This document shows positions 45,070 through 58,100 of a stretch of DNA of 64,000 bases, one piece after another. A model generated the notes under the pieces. The model saw nothing but the letters and a program-made list of their open reading frames with translations, did no database searches and had not been told where the DNA came from. Each line of letters begins with the position of its first letter. Position 1 is the first letter of the stretch. Source of the DNA: Cristatella mucedo (taxonomy: Eukaryota; Bryozoa; Phylactolaemata; Cristatellidae); assembly GCA_009760855.2 (NCBI GenBank), contig WPIO01000221.1:161501-225500 (forward strand), written 5' to 3'. Both the position numbers and the translations under genes were made by a program.

Positions 45070-47060
45070 TCATGGCAATCGACGGCATTGGCCCGACCTC
45101 GATTGCAATATTGGTATTGTATTAAATTAGGTATTACATCGCATTTTAGAAAAGTGTGATTTTATATCGTATGTGTACTTTAGCTTTGCACAGCCTACGT
45201 GTAGTCGATTTGCGACGGATCGCAGAAGATTGCTGTATTGGTATAGGCCATTGCCGTTGATTGCAATGCAGTGGCCGAGAGCAAGCATTATTAATGGCGT
45301 TTCCTGGGTGCATCATAAATAGAATATATAGGATAGAAAACCTTAATGGGATCGTCGCCCAGCAGCATCCAGTCTATTTTTAATGGACCTTTATAGATTT
45401 CCCTATTTTCCCATGCCGTTGCCGTCCATTGCTGTGCATTGCCTTCGAATGTACGTTCGCGATTGGTGGAAAGGATGTGGTTGCACTTATAATACAGCGC
45501 ACTGTAATACGCAAGAAAAGTTGCATCTTCTCCCACCAGCCTTGTTTGTAATTGTAAAACCTCGTCCTCGACTGCCGTTTTGTCTCGAGCAAATGCCGTC
45601 ATTTGCCAATTTCCATTATCCAAGATTGAACTTGCAAAATGACAGTATGTGCGCGCACAGTGAACGTTGTGTGGTAAGATACTTAGAAACAGTTTATTTC
45701 TAGTCAATCTGAAGCAGATTGCGGTCAAAGCCGAGTCCTTGCCGTCGATTGCCGTGCATTGGCCTCGACTGTGCGCTCTCGCTTATTTAAAAGGATGTGG
45801 TTAAACTTGTAATGCAGTGTACTGCATGCAATACGCAGGAAAGTTGGAGCTTCTCTCAGCAACTGTCGGTCCATTTGTAACGGACCTTTATGGATTGGCG
45901 TATTTCCTCGGGCCATTGCCTTCGATTGCTGTGCATTGCCTTCAATTGAACGTGCACAATCGGTGAAAACTGTGCTCGCGCGCAGTTAGGTGTTTCGTGG
46001 AATGAGAGCTGCAGTTTCTTGCAACAAATCTGGTCGATTTTCCGCGGATTTTGATATTGGCCCCAGCCGTTACTGTGGATTGCCGTGCATTGCTGACAGT
46101 TAACAAGCAAAGCAGCTTGAAAATGCCACGGTTTCACTGTGGACGCAGCGAAATGTTGTATGCAATGACAATTGGAGCTCGCACTGCCAATATTCCGTCG
46201 ATTGGCGCGGGTTGGGGTTCTGGCCCGGGCCATGCTGTCAATTGCCCTTTATTGCTCATGATTGTACGTGCGCTACTGGTTGAAGGATGTGGTTACACTT
46301 TAAACAAAATCACTCTCCGGTGATTTGCGATAGATCATAATAGATTGCGGTATTTTCCAGGACCATTGCCATTGACTGCAATGCATTGCCCAAGATTGAA
46401 TGCAGAGTGGGTTAAAAGTATATGAGCGCAGTGAGATGTTACGTGGAATGAGCATTGGAGCTGGCGCAGCCGATTTTTCGTCGATTTGCCACGGATTGCG
46501 GTATCGGCCCTTCTAATTGCTATCGATTGTCGTGCATTATTGACAATTAACGTGCAAAATAGCTTGAAAGTTTTATGATTTCACTTTTAGCTCAAAGAAA
46601 TTTCAAATGCAATGACAATTGGCACTTTATGTAACCAATTTGCGGTTGATTTGCCACGAATTGTACTGGATTGCTGTTTCGAGCCGAGCGAAATTGCTTA
46701 AAATAATGCGGTTAACTTTAACCAGTGTGCTTTGTAATATGCAATCAAAATTGGAGCATTGCGAAACCGATTTCGGGGCATTTTGCATCAGATTGTTGTA
46801 GATTGCGATATCGGCCCGGGCTATTGCAATCGACTGCAGTGCATTGCTGCAGAATGGTCGAGGTGATTGTAGTGAAAGTTTGTGATTACATAATAACCGA
46901 AGATTAGAGCAACGTGCAATCGCTATTAGAACTATAAGTGTTCTTCTAGTGTACGCGTTCTGGTCGGTTTGCGGCGAAATGCAGCAGATTGTGGTATGGG
47001 ACCGGGCCGTTGCAGTCGATTGCAGTGCATTGCATGAGAACGCGTGCGCACAATGGAGCA
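45070..47060. repeat. degenerate tandem array, ~155-bp unit, unclassified
   Basis: At least eleven recurrences of a core resembling GCCATTGCCGTCGATTGC followed by GTGCATTG, at about 45,253, 45,412, 45,735, 45,912, 46,068, 46,226, 46,364, 46,512, 46,685, 46,820 and 47,006. Spacing is mostly 135-186 bp. Linkers also recur, for example AGGATGTGGTTACACTT. Copies are well diverged. No coding signal, and I recognise no known element. Confidence 0.75.
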
Positions 47061-47329
47061 AAATTTTGTGGGGGCACTTTGAACTGTCCACTTTGATCCG
47101 ACCGGCAAACCGTTGCTTCAAGAGAGCGACTTCGGTCTGGTCCGGCCCTTATATAATGGCCAGGTCGTAAGTCATGCAATAATCTCGTTTCTACATAGTA
47201 TGACACCACTCTGCTCACAAATCTCGGCCTATCGAGGCTATTTCGTAAGCGGCTCAGTTCTAATTCGGCGGCGAAGCTCAGAGTTCGTAATCGAGGTTCA
47301 GCTGTTAAGTTCATAGTCCCTAATCGCGA

Positions 47330-48330
47330 GGCGTTACAAGGCTAACTCGCTGTCCGCCGGACGGAGCTGCCGCGCGCGCGAGCGCGGCCGCGCGTCGCTG
47401 GGGCAGCAGCGACGTGCGGCCGCGGCGGCGGCCTCGTCTGTAGATGTGCAGCGGACGCGGAGACGCGGCGGGAGAACTGAGGGAGTCGGGCGCCCCGTTG
47501 GACGGTCCGCCGCCAGGTTTTCTAGATTCGCGGACGCGCAACACTCGCAGCTCGAGCGCTCAGCGCTGCGGCGGCGAGCTAGCGAGCCCAGAGCGGCCGG
47601 GCCGACGCACGCGCGCTGTCGGTCGCGGCCGACTCGCACCCGCGCAGACGTCGGCGCTCGGCCGCGCGACGGCGCACTAGGACGCCGTTCGTCCTCGAAG
47701 CGCTCGCCGTCGTCGCGCCCGCCCTCCGCCCGCCGACGTCGCTTACCGAGCTTCCGTTCGGACGCGGAGGAATGCGCCGCGCCGGCCCGGGGCTCCCACA
47801 GAGGGCGCGTGGGTAGGTGGGCTCGCAACAGCAGCCCCGGCTCTTTGAGCGCCGCATACCGCGACGCTTTCGCGGAAGACGAGTGCGCCGCTCTCATCTT
47901 CCTGGACCCTCATCGAGAGGCCGGCGCGCGCGGCGGCGCGGCGCGTCGCCGGGAGGCGCTTCGCGCACAGACCGCCTACCCCGATATCCCTCCCTCCGTC
48001 TGATATCGTCTGATATCCGCCGCTCACAGAGGATCGGCTCGCCGCCATCGAGCGCCGCACGAGCGCTGCGCTTCGGATTCGCCGCCTGGCGACAAGTAGG
48101 AGCCTGCTGCCGCGCAGCTGCGCGCTGCCGCTACGACAGCGTCGACAAGTCGGTCGCCCGCTGCAGAATCCGGTAGCCGACAAGCCGCCGCCCCGGAAAG
48201 CAGTAGCCGTAAGTCGGTTGATCTTCTCGGCTCTCCATCGGCGCTGCCTTCGCACTGCTGCGAGCGTCGCACCGGCGCGCGGAGAAAGATGGGACGGCGC
48301 TAAGCGTCTGCGGCCTCTCTTTCTCGCCCG
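47330..48330 (+). promoter_or_regulatory. CpG-rich block upstream of the DEG/ENaC gene
   Basis: About 1 kb packed with CG dinucleotides and GC-rich runs, unlike the flanking DNA. Open frames occur on both strands but look like GC-driven shadows with no recognisable domain. Its place just before exon 1 suggests promoter or 5' UTR sequence. Confidence 0.45.
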
Positions 48331-48477
48331 CTCCTTTTTAATCTCTCTGTCTGTGTCTGGTCTGTCTGTGTGTCTGTCTATCTATCTCTATCTCCGTCTC
48401 TCTATCGCTCTCCCTCTCCCTATCGCTCTCATTCTCTTTATCGCTCTCGGTCTCTCTCCCTCTCTCTTTCTCTCTCG

Positions 48478-48513
<36 letters not shown>

Positions 48514-48520
48514 TTCTGAG
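48330..48520 (+). repeat. CT-rich simple repeat (CTCT/GTCT)
   Basis: Runs of TCTC, TCTG and TCTA between the CpG-rich block and the start codon of the channel gene; probably 5' UTR or promoter-proximal sequence. Confidence 0.85.
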
Positions 48521-48594
48521 ACAGTGGGATTTCTTTATTGTAGTACCGTCAGACGAGTCCCTATCGCCGTCCGTGCACCAGCTTTTCCGCCGGC

Positions 48595-49137
48595 ATGCCC
48601 CGAGCGCGCGTGCCGGCGGACGTGCGCACCTACCTGCTAGCGAGCGACGGCAACGAGGCCGCCGACGTCTACCAGGCGAACTCAGATGCCGCCAGCGGGC
48701 GCCTCTGGCTCGGCTTTGTCGAGAACGTCAACTTGCCAATTCTGACCAAGCTGCTGCCGGGCGCCGTACCGGACTGCAGCCGCTGCCGAAGGGCGCTGTG
48801 GGCGGCCGTGCTGGTGGCCTGCACGGCGTTCGGCATCTATCAGATAGCCAGCCAGGTGATACTGCACAGCTCGCACCCGGTCAACGCAGTGTTCGACACT
48901 GTCGAAGCGGACGACCCCGACGGCGCCGCGTTAGAGTTTCCGGCCGTGACAATTTGCAACAGCAACTACCTGAGGAAGTCGGCTTTGGAGCGAGGCGACG
49001 GTGCGGTGCTGAGAGACTTATTCCACAAAGGTGCAGCCTACAGAGACTCATTCGCCTCGGTTACCAACTTTTCAAACGAAGACTGGCTACGCTTGTACGA
49101 CAGAGTACAACACAATATCGAAGCCATGGTCGTTAAA
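48595..49137 (+). CDS. DEG/ENaC exon 1 (N-terminus, TM1)
   Basis: 181 codons from ATG to a perfect GTGAGT donor, ending HNIEAMVVK in phase 0. Carries TM1 and FPAVTICNSN. The ATG sits in GGCATGC context, and the frame is closed upstream by a stop. Confidence 0.93.
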
Positions 49138-52100
49138 GTGAGTGGTGCAATGTTATTCATGTCCGTGTGTAGCTCCACATAGCAACAAGGACCAATCGGG
49201 TGTTGGCCGTTCATTGTAGAACATTAGTAGCACGAAAGTAGCAGCGCACGACGGCCGAAAAAGATGCGCGATAGTCGGTAGCTGAAGGCGGGCAGCAGAG
49301 GTCGTTGCGTAAGAATTTTGAAACCAAGTCCGCGGTTTAGGAGCAGAAAAGCAAATGCTTCTACCGCCAACAGACTTCAAGCAAAAGAATGGAGTAGTGA
49401 ATTAGTTGTCTATAGAGAACCTGGGGGTAGGAGGAGGAGGCTGAAAATGGTGTTGCACTTTAGCTAGATATGAAGGAGCTTAGCCGTGGCGGGCTTTATG
49501 GGGCAGAGTGAGATTCTTCTCTGAAGCTGTTGATCATTCGGGGGCCATTGCACCTCCCTCAGCAAAGAAGGCATGTGGGCTGATTCTCTTGGATTTTTGT
49601 ATCAACTTAGCAGCCATATTCATCGCCAGCTGCAGCGGCTTCATGACTTGTTTTCGGCACCCCAGCCAAAACTAAATTACAGTTGACCGACCTTGACAGG
49701 AACTGGTGTAGACACTACGGTTGGCAGTCTCTAATCTTAGGTAGGGATTGAACGTGATGGCTAGTTGAAGAAGCGGTCTTCCTAAGCAAAGATCGCTCAG
49801 TAAGGCTCATTCTAGTTGAGGTCACTGAGGTCAACCCTTGTCGGAGCTACTACTCAGAGACGCGAGTGCTCAAATTCCCAACGGCACTAACACGGAAGAT
49901 ACCGCTACCAAACAGAGCATTGCATCGAAACGCAATTGGCAGGCATTGATCACGTTAATACTGACAATGCTAAACCAGTTGTATGCCAAATTTCGTATGA
50001 GAATTTGCAGCTTTCTTTCGAGGTCGGCCTGGTTTTCAATTTCTGTAAGGAAATCAATTAAACCACACGATTAAATAAAACCTCTACCGTCCCGTCCAGG
50101 AACCACCAATAATACTATGAAACTATCAAGTTCAAGTGTGGCCGGCGTAAATCAATACTTCTCCACGCTTTGCTTTTACGCAAAGCAAGGATATTTCCTT
50201 AAGTACTCAGACGCCCTTAGTCAATGTTACTTCAGAATAGCTCTTTGCTACATGAACTCCTGACGTTTGAACTGCTAAATTTACTCTTTCTCGCACAGTC
50301 ACTGAGGTTTGCCCGTATTTGTTTCCAGGTGTGACGAGAGCTGTCGTAGATCACGCCTCAGCGGATCATGATTGGTCTGGGCCAATCTGCACCAATGAAC
50401 TCACAGCCACTCCCCTATGATACACGCCATGATTATAGCGCAATATGTATATGCAACCGCCTCACCGATTAATGTTTCATTGAAGCCGGATTAATGTAGA
50501 ATTATCGCAGCCCAAAAATATATCGCCGAGCCTGTTGATAAATTAATGAGGATACGATTTGCCTTAACAATGCACGCTGCGTGCGTTGTAATCTCATAGT
50601 TGACACATTGTCCGTATCAAGTTTGACTATAATTTGCTGGACGCTTTTTGTTAGCAACATCAATCTAATTTCGCTGGATACTAAGATTTTGTCGCATGAG
50701 GTCCACATGACCCGTAGTACCTCCAACCCCACCAGAAAATCAGCTTCACACGAGTTAACGCATAGACGCTGAATGGTTTACCGGCTCTTCCAGCTAAGTA
50801 AGCGAGTATGATGAAACCTCAATTGTGTTGGCGAAAAGATTAGCTAGAACGAACAAGCGACAAATTACTTCTTTCCTCTCCCGCATCAGAAAAGTCATAC
50901 GATCAGCGAGTCTTGCGGTCATCAACAGACACCGGAAGTATGCTATATCATCCTTACCTGTTAATAAAAAAACAACAGTGAGTGTTGTGTATAGCGCCCA
51001 AAGAGAACCAACTCTCTATCCGGATACTTAACCGCTAGCTGCCGGAGAGCCGTAGCCTTGAGATCGCCCGCCGCCGCCGGGCAGTGCCCCACCAAGCGTC
51101 ACCAGCAGAGCACAGGCCTCGCTAGAATGCTGTGCTCTGGAGCTCACTCAAGCAGACGGTGTGGGACAGTCCAGTGCAAATGTCGTTGCCGGACCCTCCG
51201 CATTCCAAATACAAGAGCAGCCTCTTAGGCAGGGGCTGGAGGCGAGGCTGGAGCCCCTTCTCTTTCTGGGGCGGAAGCGGTCCGGAAGCGGTGAGCCGGA
51301 AGCCGGAGCTCCGCGTCTGAGCTCCTCATGCAAGCGCGGTAGTCTCTGTTTCGCATCTTCCAGTCTTGCGGTGAGGGACCGACGGGTGTAGGAAGTTGAT
51401 CTAGAGGAAGCTTGTCGAGTGGTGCTGGCATTTGTTTGTCTTTATTTTGCTGATGATCTGTTATAGGTCACGAATTTCTTACACACGTCGTGCTAACACT
51501 GCGTAGCAGCGTAGAGAGCACACGCTTATATCTGCTCACGTAGCTTAAGTTGAAACCGATGCTACATTTCTTGGTCCTGCTGACGGATCATCTATGCTAT
51601 TGAACTGAAGTTAAACTTGTATTCCGCAGAAATTCGATACCTGGCTTCTCTTATCTAAATGTGTGCAGACTGCTGAGCTTCAGACGTATTCAGACGTTGC
51701 AAGTTTTTAATCAAAACAAAGGGACCGGTACTCTCTAAGTTCGAAAACCAGAGCTTTCACATTGACCACCGTCTGCCGTTGATGTATTTATCCGGAAGAC
51801 CGGTAGAACTTCTAATAGGAAGTTCTTATTAATAATATATAATAATAATTATACACTCGATAAAGCCCCCTCAGAGAATTCAATCTCTTTCTAGACGCTT
51901 TAAATTTGCTGCAAAGGAAATACGATTAAATGGTGAATGGAAATATCATGCTGGATAAACAACATAAATAACATGATTAGGGGAATCTTATTAATTTTTT
52001 ATTTAATTATAAAATGTTCATCAGCTGCTTTACACACGGGGCATTTGTGGCAGAGTTAGGAAAATCGCTACTCATTACTGGATTGAATAAATACATTCAG

Positions 52101-55100
52101 TACTTTTCGGTAACGCTTTTCTTTAGGTTAGTTCTGTACTTTTAGGAACGCTCTCAAGCTTCAGCTCACTACTTCACACACCCCACATGAAATATAGAGT
52201 TCGTGTTTTGTTTTTTACTTTACGTGTCGCCACTATAGAACCTTTTCTAATTTCGCCGCTGCTGTGGCCTGATAACGTATTCTGGAAGCTGTTCTGCCAC
52301 TTGATCGGCGCTTCACACCCAAACTGTCTCTTCCACTAAGACGTCTTCACTCATTCGAAATGCATACTGCTTTCCTTAACTAGAAGCCAAATAATGTTCC
52401 AAGCCCAAGCAGAAAAGCAAGCGCTGAGTATGAAGCCCCATCCAGTTCTCTCACTGCCTGCCTGTGCTACATTTCAGCATGACACTACCGAGCATGGCCG
52501 ACGCAATAGCTTTCTGGGGATCTAACCACGTTATAAGTGATCGGCAGGCATTATTGAGCTTTCCTAGGTAAAATGTTTGCCTCATTCAACAAACCTCTGC
52601 ATATCGGCTTGCACAGAGTAGACCGACTTAACGTCTAAAACTTACCTTGCTGGTGCCACTTCTAGAGATCGTTTTGTTAGGGTTATATTTTGCCAGCCAA
52701 AAAAGTCTTGGCCTCGGGCCTAATCAGGCATGAGTACATGCAGTGGTCTGCCTCGCTCCAGCATGCGTACCGTGCCCTCTTGCCCTCCTGAGAGCAGGCT
52801 GCGAGCGGACTACGTGCCACATAATCGTGTTGCATTCCACTGGCACAAAACATCCTCACGATGAATATGCTTGCAGTGCACGTGGATGGCGAAGCCGTGC
52901 AGTGCCAGGGATTTTGTCGTCACTTACACCGATATGGGCAGGTGTTATACTTTCAACTCGCCAGAATCGCCATCGGATATCAGACGCGTGACGGCCAGCG
53001 GTGCAGATTACGGCTTGAAGCTTGTCCTGAACGCGCAGGTTGATGAATACATCTTCAGCGTGTCAGATCCAGGTCTTGGGTTCAAGGTGAGATACAATCT
53101 AAACCATTCGCCCAGTGCGGAGTTCTTTTTCACCAAGGTCCGTACACATTTTCTTGCCGCTTCTTCTTGTCAACGCTGTACACGACTGTCTGTCTTTTCC
53201 ACGGGCTTAGCCAGGCAAACCACTGAGGCGCTCTAGACCCATAGGGCCAACTCTGATGGCGAGTGCCACACGGCTTCCTTTCCGATACGACCTGCACTTC
53301 TCATGGTCAGACGGTCCACGAGATCTGGAGCATCTAACCCCTAGGCAGCGATTTTTTGTTCTCTTGGGCATAAAATAATAGTATTTAAAAAAAATCCTTA
53401 CCAAGCCTGTAGCGCCATACAGCTCTCCTTTTAGTCATGAGCGTTACTAAAGCTTCGCTAAGGTCTGTCCATTAACCCTATATCGGCTGAAAAGGCGTGG
53501 AGTCTCGTAAAGGTCTGTCAACCGGGTCAGGTATTTTGGCCAGGCCAGTGCAGGTACCAATAAATAGAACCGATATTCCTGCCGGAGACCAAAATTGCTG
53601 GGGCACGCTTGTGCTTTCATTTCTCAAGCCGCTTGGTATCGCCGTTGCCTTTTGCTTTTTCATAAGCCTTATTTCATTAAATATTTGGGATTCTAGATTT
53701 GGATCGTCGACCGTTTCCTTCACGAACTCGTGCAATGGTGTGGCATAAAGCTGGTCAACGGGCCTTGACCCCTTACCCTCGAGTCTTAGCCTCAGAGTAA
53801 GACGCTCGGATTTCACGACCTAGTTCTTAGGTTCCAGTCCGGCAGTGAGCAATCCTTTCCTACCTCCGCCAGTGGTAGTGATAGCTATTAACACTCTTCT
53901 GCCGATATATAAGCAATAATAATAATAATAATAGGTTCAGACCAGAGGTCTAGAAGTGACTGCTTGTAGCAAATCTGTCAAAGGCGAAACGCAACTGACC
54001 CAGCCCTATGCGAGCTGTGCTGCCTAAGCATGGCCTTCCACAAGCATGGTGACCTCTCACAGCTTTATGGTAACAACTCGGGAAAGGAGTCGGTGCTAGA
54101 TGCCTTCGGGGATGGTTGACACAGCCAGCATTATATCGCCGGCCAAGAAGAGGTATCACGATAGCTTCTGAAGCACTTCCTAGTGTCCACACACAATCAG
54201 ATCAAGCCGACCTTGACATAAGGGCTGAAAGCTGCTGGGCTCAGGTACCGGGAATGGACAACTCGAGATGGCATGCGTCAATCAATGAGGCTGTCAATAA
54301 CATAGCTTTTAGTTTTTCACTTTACTTGGACGGACCAAAAGGGGAACTGGCCAAACCTCCCCTCAATCTTCCTATTGTTGGCTGCCTCTGACCATTTTGG
54401 ATTATTACTGGCTAAATCCCTGCGGTCAGGCAGTAGCAGCAATCCAAATTAAAAAATCTTAATTAGTCATCCTGCACTCTCTTTCCGTCAGCCTCCCTCA
54501 CCCAAAGGCTGCGAGGCTCACAACTCCACTCCGCTGGCTACCTTCAACAGCACCCAGCGCCAAGGCACTTCTTTAATAATAATAATAATCCACTTGATAA
54601 AGCGCCCTCAGAGAACTCAATCTCTTTCTAGGCGCTTTACATTTGCTGCAAAGGGAAATGCAATTGAATGGTGAGTAATATCATGCTTGATATTCTGTGT
54701 GCTCTTTCTGACGCTATACTCGCAGAGGCGTACCGACGGAGGCTAGCGGGCCTGGCTCCCTGGGGTTGACCAGAAACGAGCAAGAAAAAAACCTTCACCC
54801 CGGACAACGTCGAGGTTTCTTTCCCTACTTTGCACTATTCTGAGCATGGTACAGTGATGTGGTTTTTATTGTCCTGCGTTTTTGCTATCCATTTTATTAG
54901 CTGACCGTGCATACTCAATCCGTCAGGACTAAGTTAATGAGACATTGAATATATTGGGCAGACCTCAAACAGATCCGTAGTTGGGGCCTAACGTCGTTTC
55001 CCACTTAGAGTGGTTGTGACCATGCTCTCAACATATGACTCAAAGGCTAATCACAGTAGCATCAAAAAAACCTATTCATCCATCCAGTTTGGGGCCTGCA

Positions 55101-58100
55101 CAGATGCTGTACGTACCTTTCGCGTGTAAACCTCTATCGTCTCGACTTTGCATCAGTGGCAATGCACTTCTATGGTTTAGATAAGTGGTTCTCAACTTGT
55201 GGGTCGCGACCCCTTTGGGGGTCGAACGACCCTTTCACAGGGGTCGCCTAAGACCATCGAAAAACACGCATTTCCACATTTTGCAAACAATAATTTTATG
55301 GTTGGGGGTCGCCATAGCGGGCGCTGCCGCCACTGCGGGCGCCGACGGCTCCTCGGTCGCTGACGGCTCCGCGGACAGCCATCGTTTCACTAGCCTGCCT
55401 CGAGTCGTAGCCCAGCGACGAGTCGCAGCCCATTCGTTCGACGCAGTCCACCAGCTCGATGCAGCCCATCGGCTCGACGCTTGCCTCGCACAATGCCGTT
55501 GCTCCGTGGCACACCATCGCTGCCTGGCCGACCGTCACAGCTTGGAGAGCCGTTGCCTCCTGCCACACGGCGGCAGCCAGGCAAACCTTTGTCGCCCGGC
55601 ACACCGTCGGTGATCGCTGCTGCCGCTTCCGGTCGCTCCTGTCGGCCCTCTCAGTCCGACCAGCTTTTACCCCATCAGCGTGCAATAATCTCGCTCTACC
55701 GGCCTTCGCCTTCGAGCGCTCCTGCGCCTTCGACCGCTCCTGCGCCAACGCCTTCGCTTTGCTGGCGCAACTCCGCAACTTTGCACTCCGCAAGTCTGAC
55801 CTCCGAAGCCTCTCCTCACCTTCGGGGCTTGCAAACACCTTGACAGGCGTTGCACGCAGCTGGGAGTAGTCCGCCTGCACCGCCTCTGGAAGGCTCGAAG
55901 CGTACGTGAATGTACCGCCTGCCAAGAACACGGACATGCACGAGTGCCACTCGTAGCCTTTCTCGCTGAGCTTTCGCTCCGAGTTGAGCAGCCAGCTAAC
56001 AAAGTCGTCCCGGACGTGGTAGTACTCCAGCAGCATGTTTACACGGGCCACACAGTCGCTCCCGCCGAGAAATAGCCACTGTAGATTAAACAATGCTCTT
56101 CCAACTGAGTACGTACGCGGAGACAGGCAGAGCACCGAAGCTGGTTCGCAGGAACGTATATTCGCGCTAGCGCCTGCAGCGCTCCGCCATTCACAACTTC
56201 TCTCTCAGGTGGCGTTCCCTCTTCTCCCACTCGCTCCCAGCCACAGCTCATCCCAGTGGAGGGAGAACAAAGCCGGCCTGTGGATAAACCACAGCCGCCA
56301 GGCCACAGCTGGGCACCGGCCCGTCCCTAGGCCACAGCCACCCACAGTTAGACCCGCAGGTGGCTTAGGCACTACCAGTCTGCCCGCACCGGCAGTGTGC
56401 CGGCGTTCCCAGCGATCTGAATCATGCACGCAGACAAACACAAACTACACTGTAAAAAGGTGTGCTCCTGTGAATGCACTCTCGTTAGCTTCTCCCCCTC
56501 CCCCACCCCCCCCCGCCTGCCCACCTCGTATTAGCCTGTATAAAGGTATGCGACTTGCTATCGGATTGCCTCTACCGCCTCAATCCGGGTACGATTCGCA
56601 CCTGGCTTATAGTTTAGCCTTTAAGGTTAGTCATTTTTAAAATACAGGTCAACCAGAGGCTGTCGCGCCGTAGGATCGAGCTCCGAATTAGAATTTCGCC
56701 CCCAACAGGAACAATCCCGCCACCCAAGGTACTCTACAGAGGGCTTTACAGCCTCGGCGTTTAATTTCTATCGACGCGTTGGCGCCGAAATCCAGGTGTG
56801 TGATGAGTAGGTGAGTGTGCGTACTTATAATTGCACCGAGAGGCACCGAGCTGTAGCCATTGCGCCGGCTGTCCGGACTGGCAGGGTAGTCTCCTCCCCC
56901 CCCCCCGAGAGGCCCGCAGCCGCCGCCTCGTCCTTGGCAAAGTGCGAACGGCTGAATGTAAGGGTCACCTATAGAGGCGGATGCAAGCAAAGCTGTAATT
57001 TTGGCCAGGACTTCATCAAGAGCTCCTGCGCCAGCGGTTTTTAGCCCGCTAATGCACGGGGCCTGATCCCTAGCGTCCATCCCTGAGCGCTCTTCCCACT
57101 GCGTTCCTGCCAGGCTTGTCTCACATTTCCTTTGCTGCCCGGCCGGCGTGAAGCACCATTTCGTCGGTGGCCACAAATTGTGGACCGACAACCGCTTCAG
57201 CCATTTGGTGCACTGTAGAAGACTCTCTTGTAGCAATCATTTAGTCTTAGTGCTTTTGTGAAGTTACAGACGAGGTGTATTACGTTGGTTAAATCAGAGT
57301 TATGGGAACGCGGCTGCACGTACTAAATCACCCCTTCTTATTATCTTGACCTATCGATTGTGGGCGTCTGAATAATTAAACTGCACGTGACCACTAAATA
57401 TATCAAGATTTAACCGACACTAACCCGTATGTTATTACAAAATGCACGAACAATATGCCACAGAGGAGAAAGATCAAAAACAGAGCTGGGCCACACTATG
57501 ACCGCTTAATCAAGTGAGATAAGGAGCAGTTGATTAAGCTCTTGATGGAGTGGCGTCCTACTTTTCAGATTTGGGACTTCTCGGGGGTTTGAGTGTGCCT
57601 ACGGGCTCGAGCGAAATGTGGCGCTGGATGGTTGAACCGCAACTGCAACCAAATTAAAGACGGCACGTCGGAGCTTCGCGGTTTCGCTCCTCGGGATTGT
57701 CACGCTACTTCGCCGTTGGACGCAAAGTTTTCTAGGCTCTTCAAGTAAAAGAGGAAAATCCAGCACGTTGGCGTAGACTCAAAATCTCATAATTAGAGTC
57801 TCGCGTAGGGCAGCACGCAACAGCACCGAAATCAAAAGCGTAGGTATCCGTTCCGGACCACGGGTCCAGAGGCCTGCTTCAGACTTCGACCATTTGCAAC
57901 CGGATCGGTACTTGGGCATGCCTACAAGGACTCTAGAGAGCGCTCAAGAGGCGTAGCCGACGACCTCTGGGGCCGCCGGCTCGAGTTGCACACCGGTCAG
58001 TAGCCATGGCAATTAAACTCACTTGCCTAAAAAAGTGCAAACGGAATAAGAAAAGTCATGCGTACAGGTCGACTAAAAATTGCCTTTAGATTTGGCGCCA

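Noticed and set aside
47334-48255. Arginine/alanine-rich open frames of 119-187 codons on both strands
   Set aside because: Stop codons are rare simply because the block is GC-rich; no domain, no splice support and no better choice among six frames.
55390-55602. Collagen-like Gly-X-Y pattern on the minus strand
   Set aside because: The triplet pattern is irregular, occurs in a GC-rich low-complexity stretch, is in another frame from the gag-like region and has no splice context.
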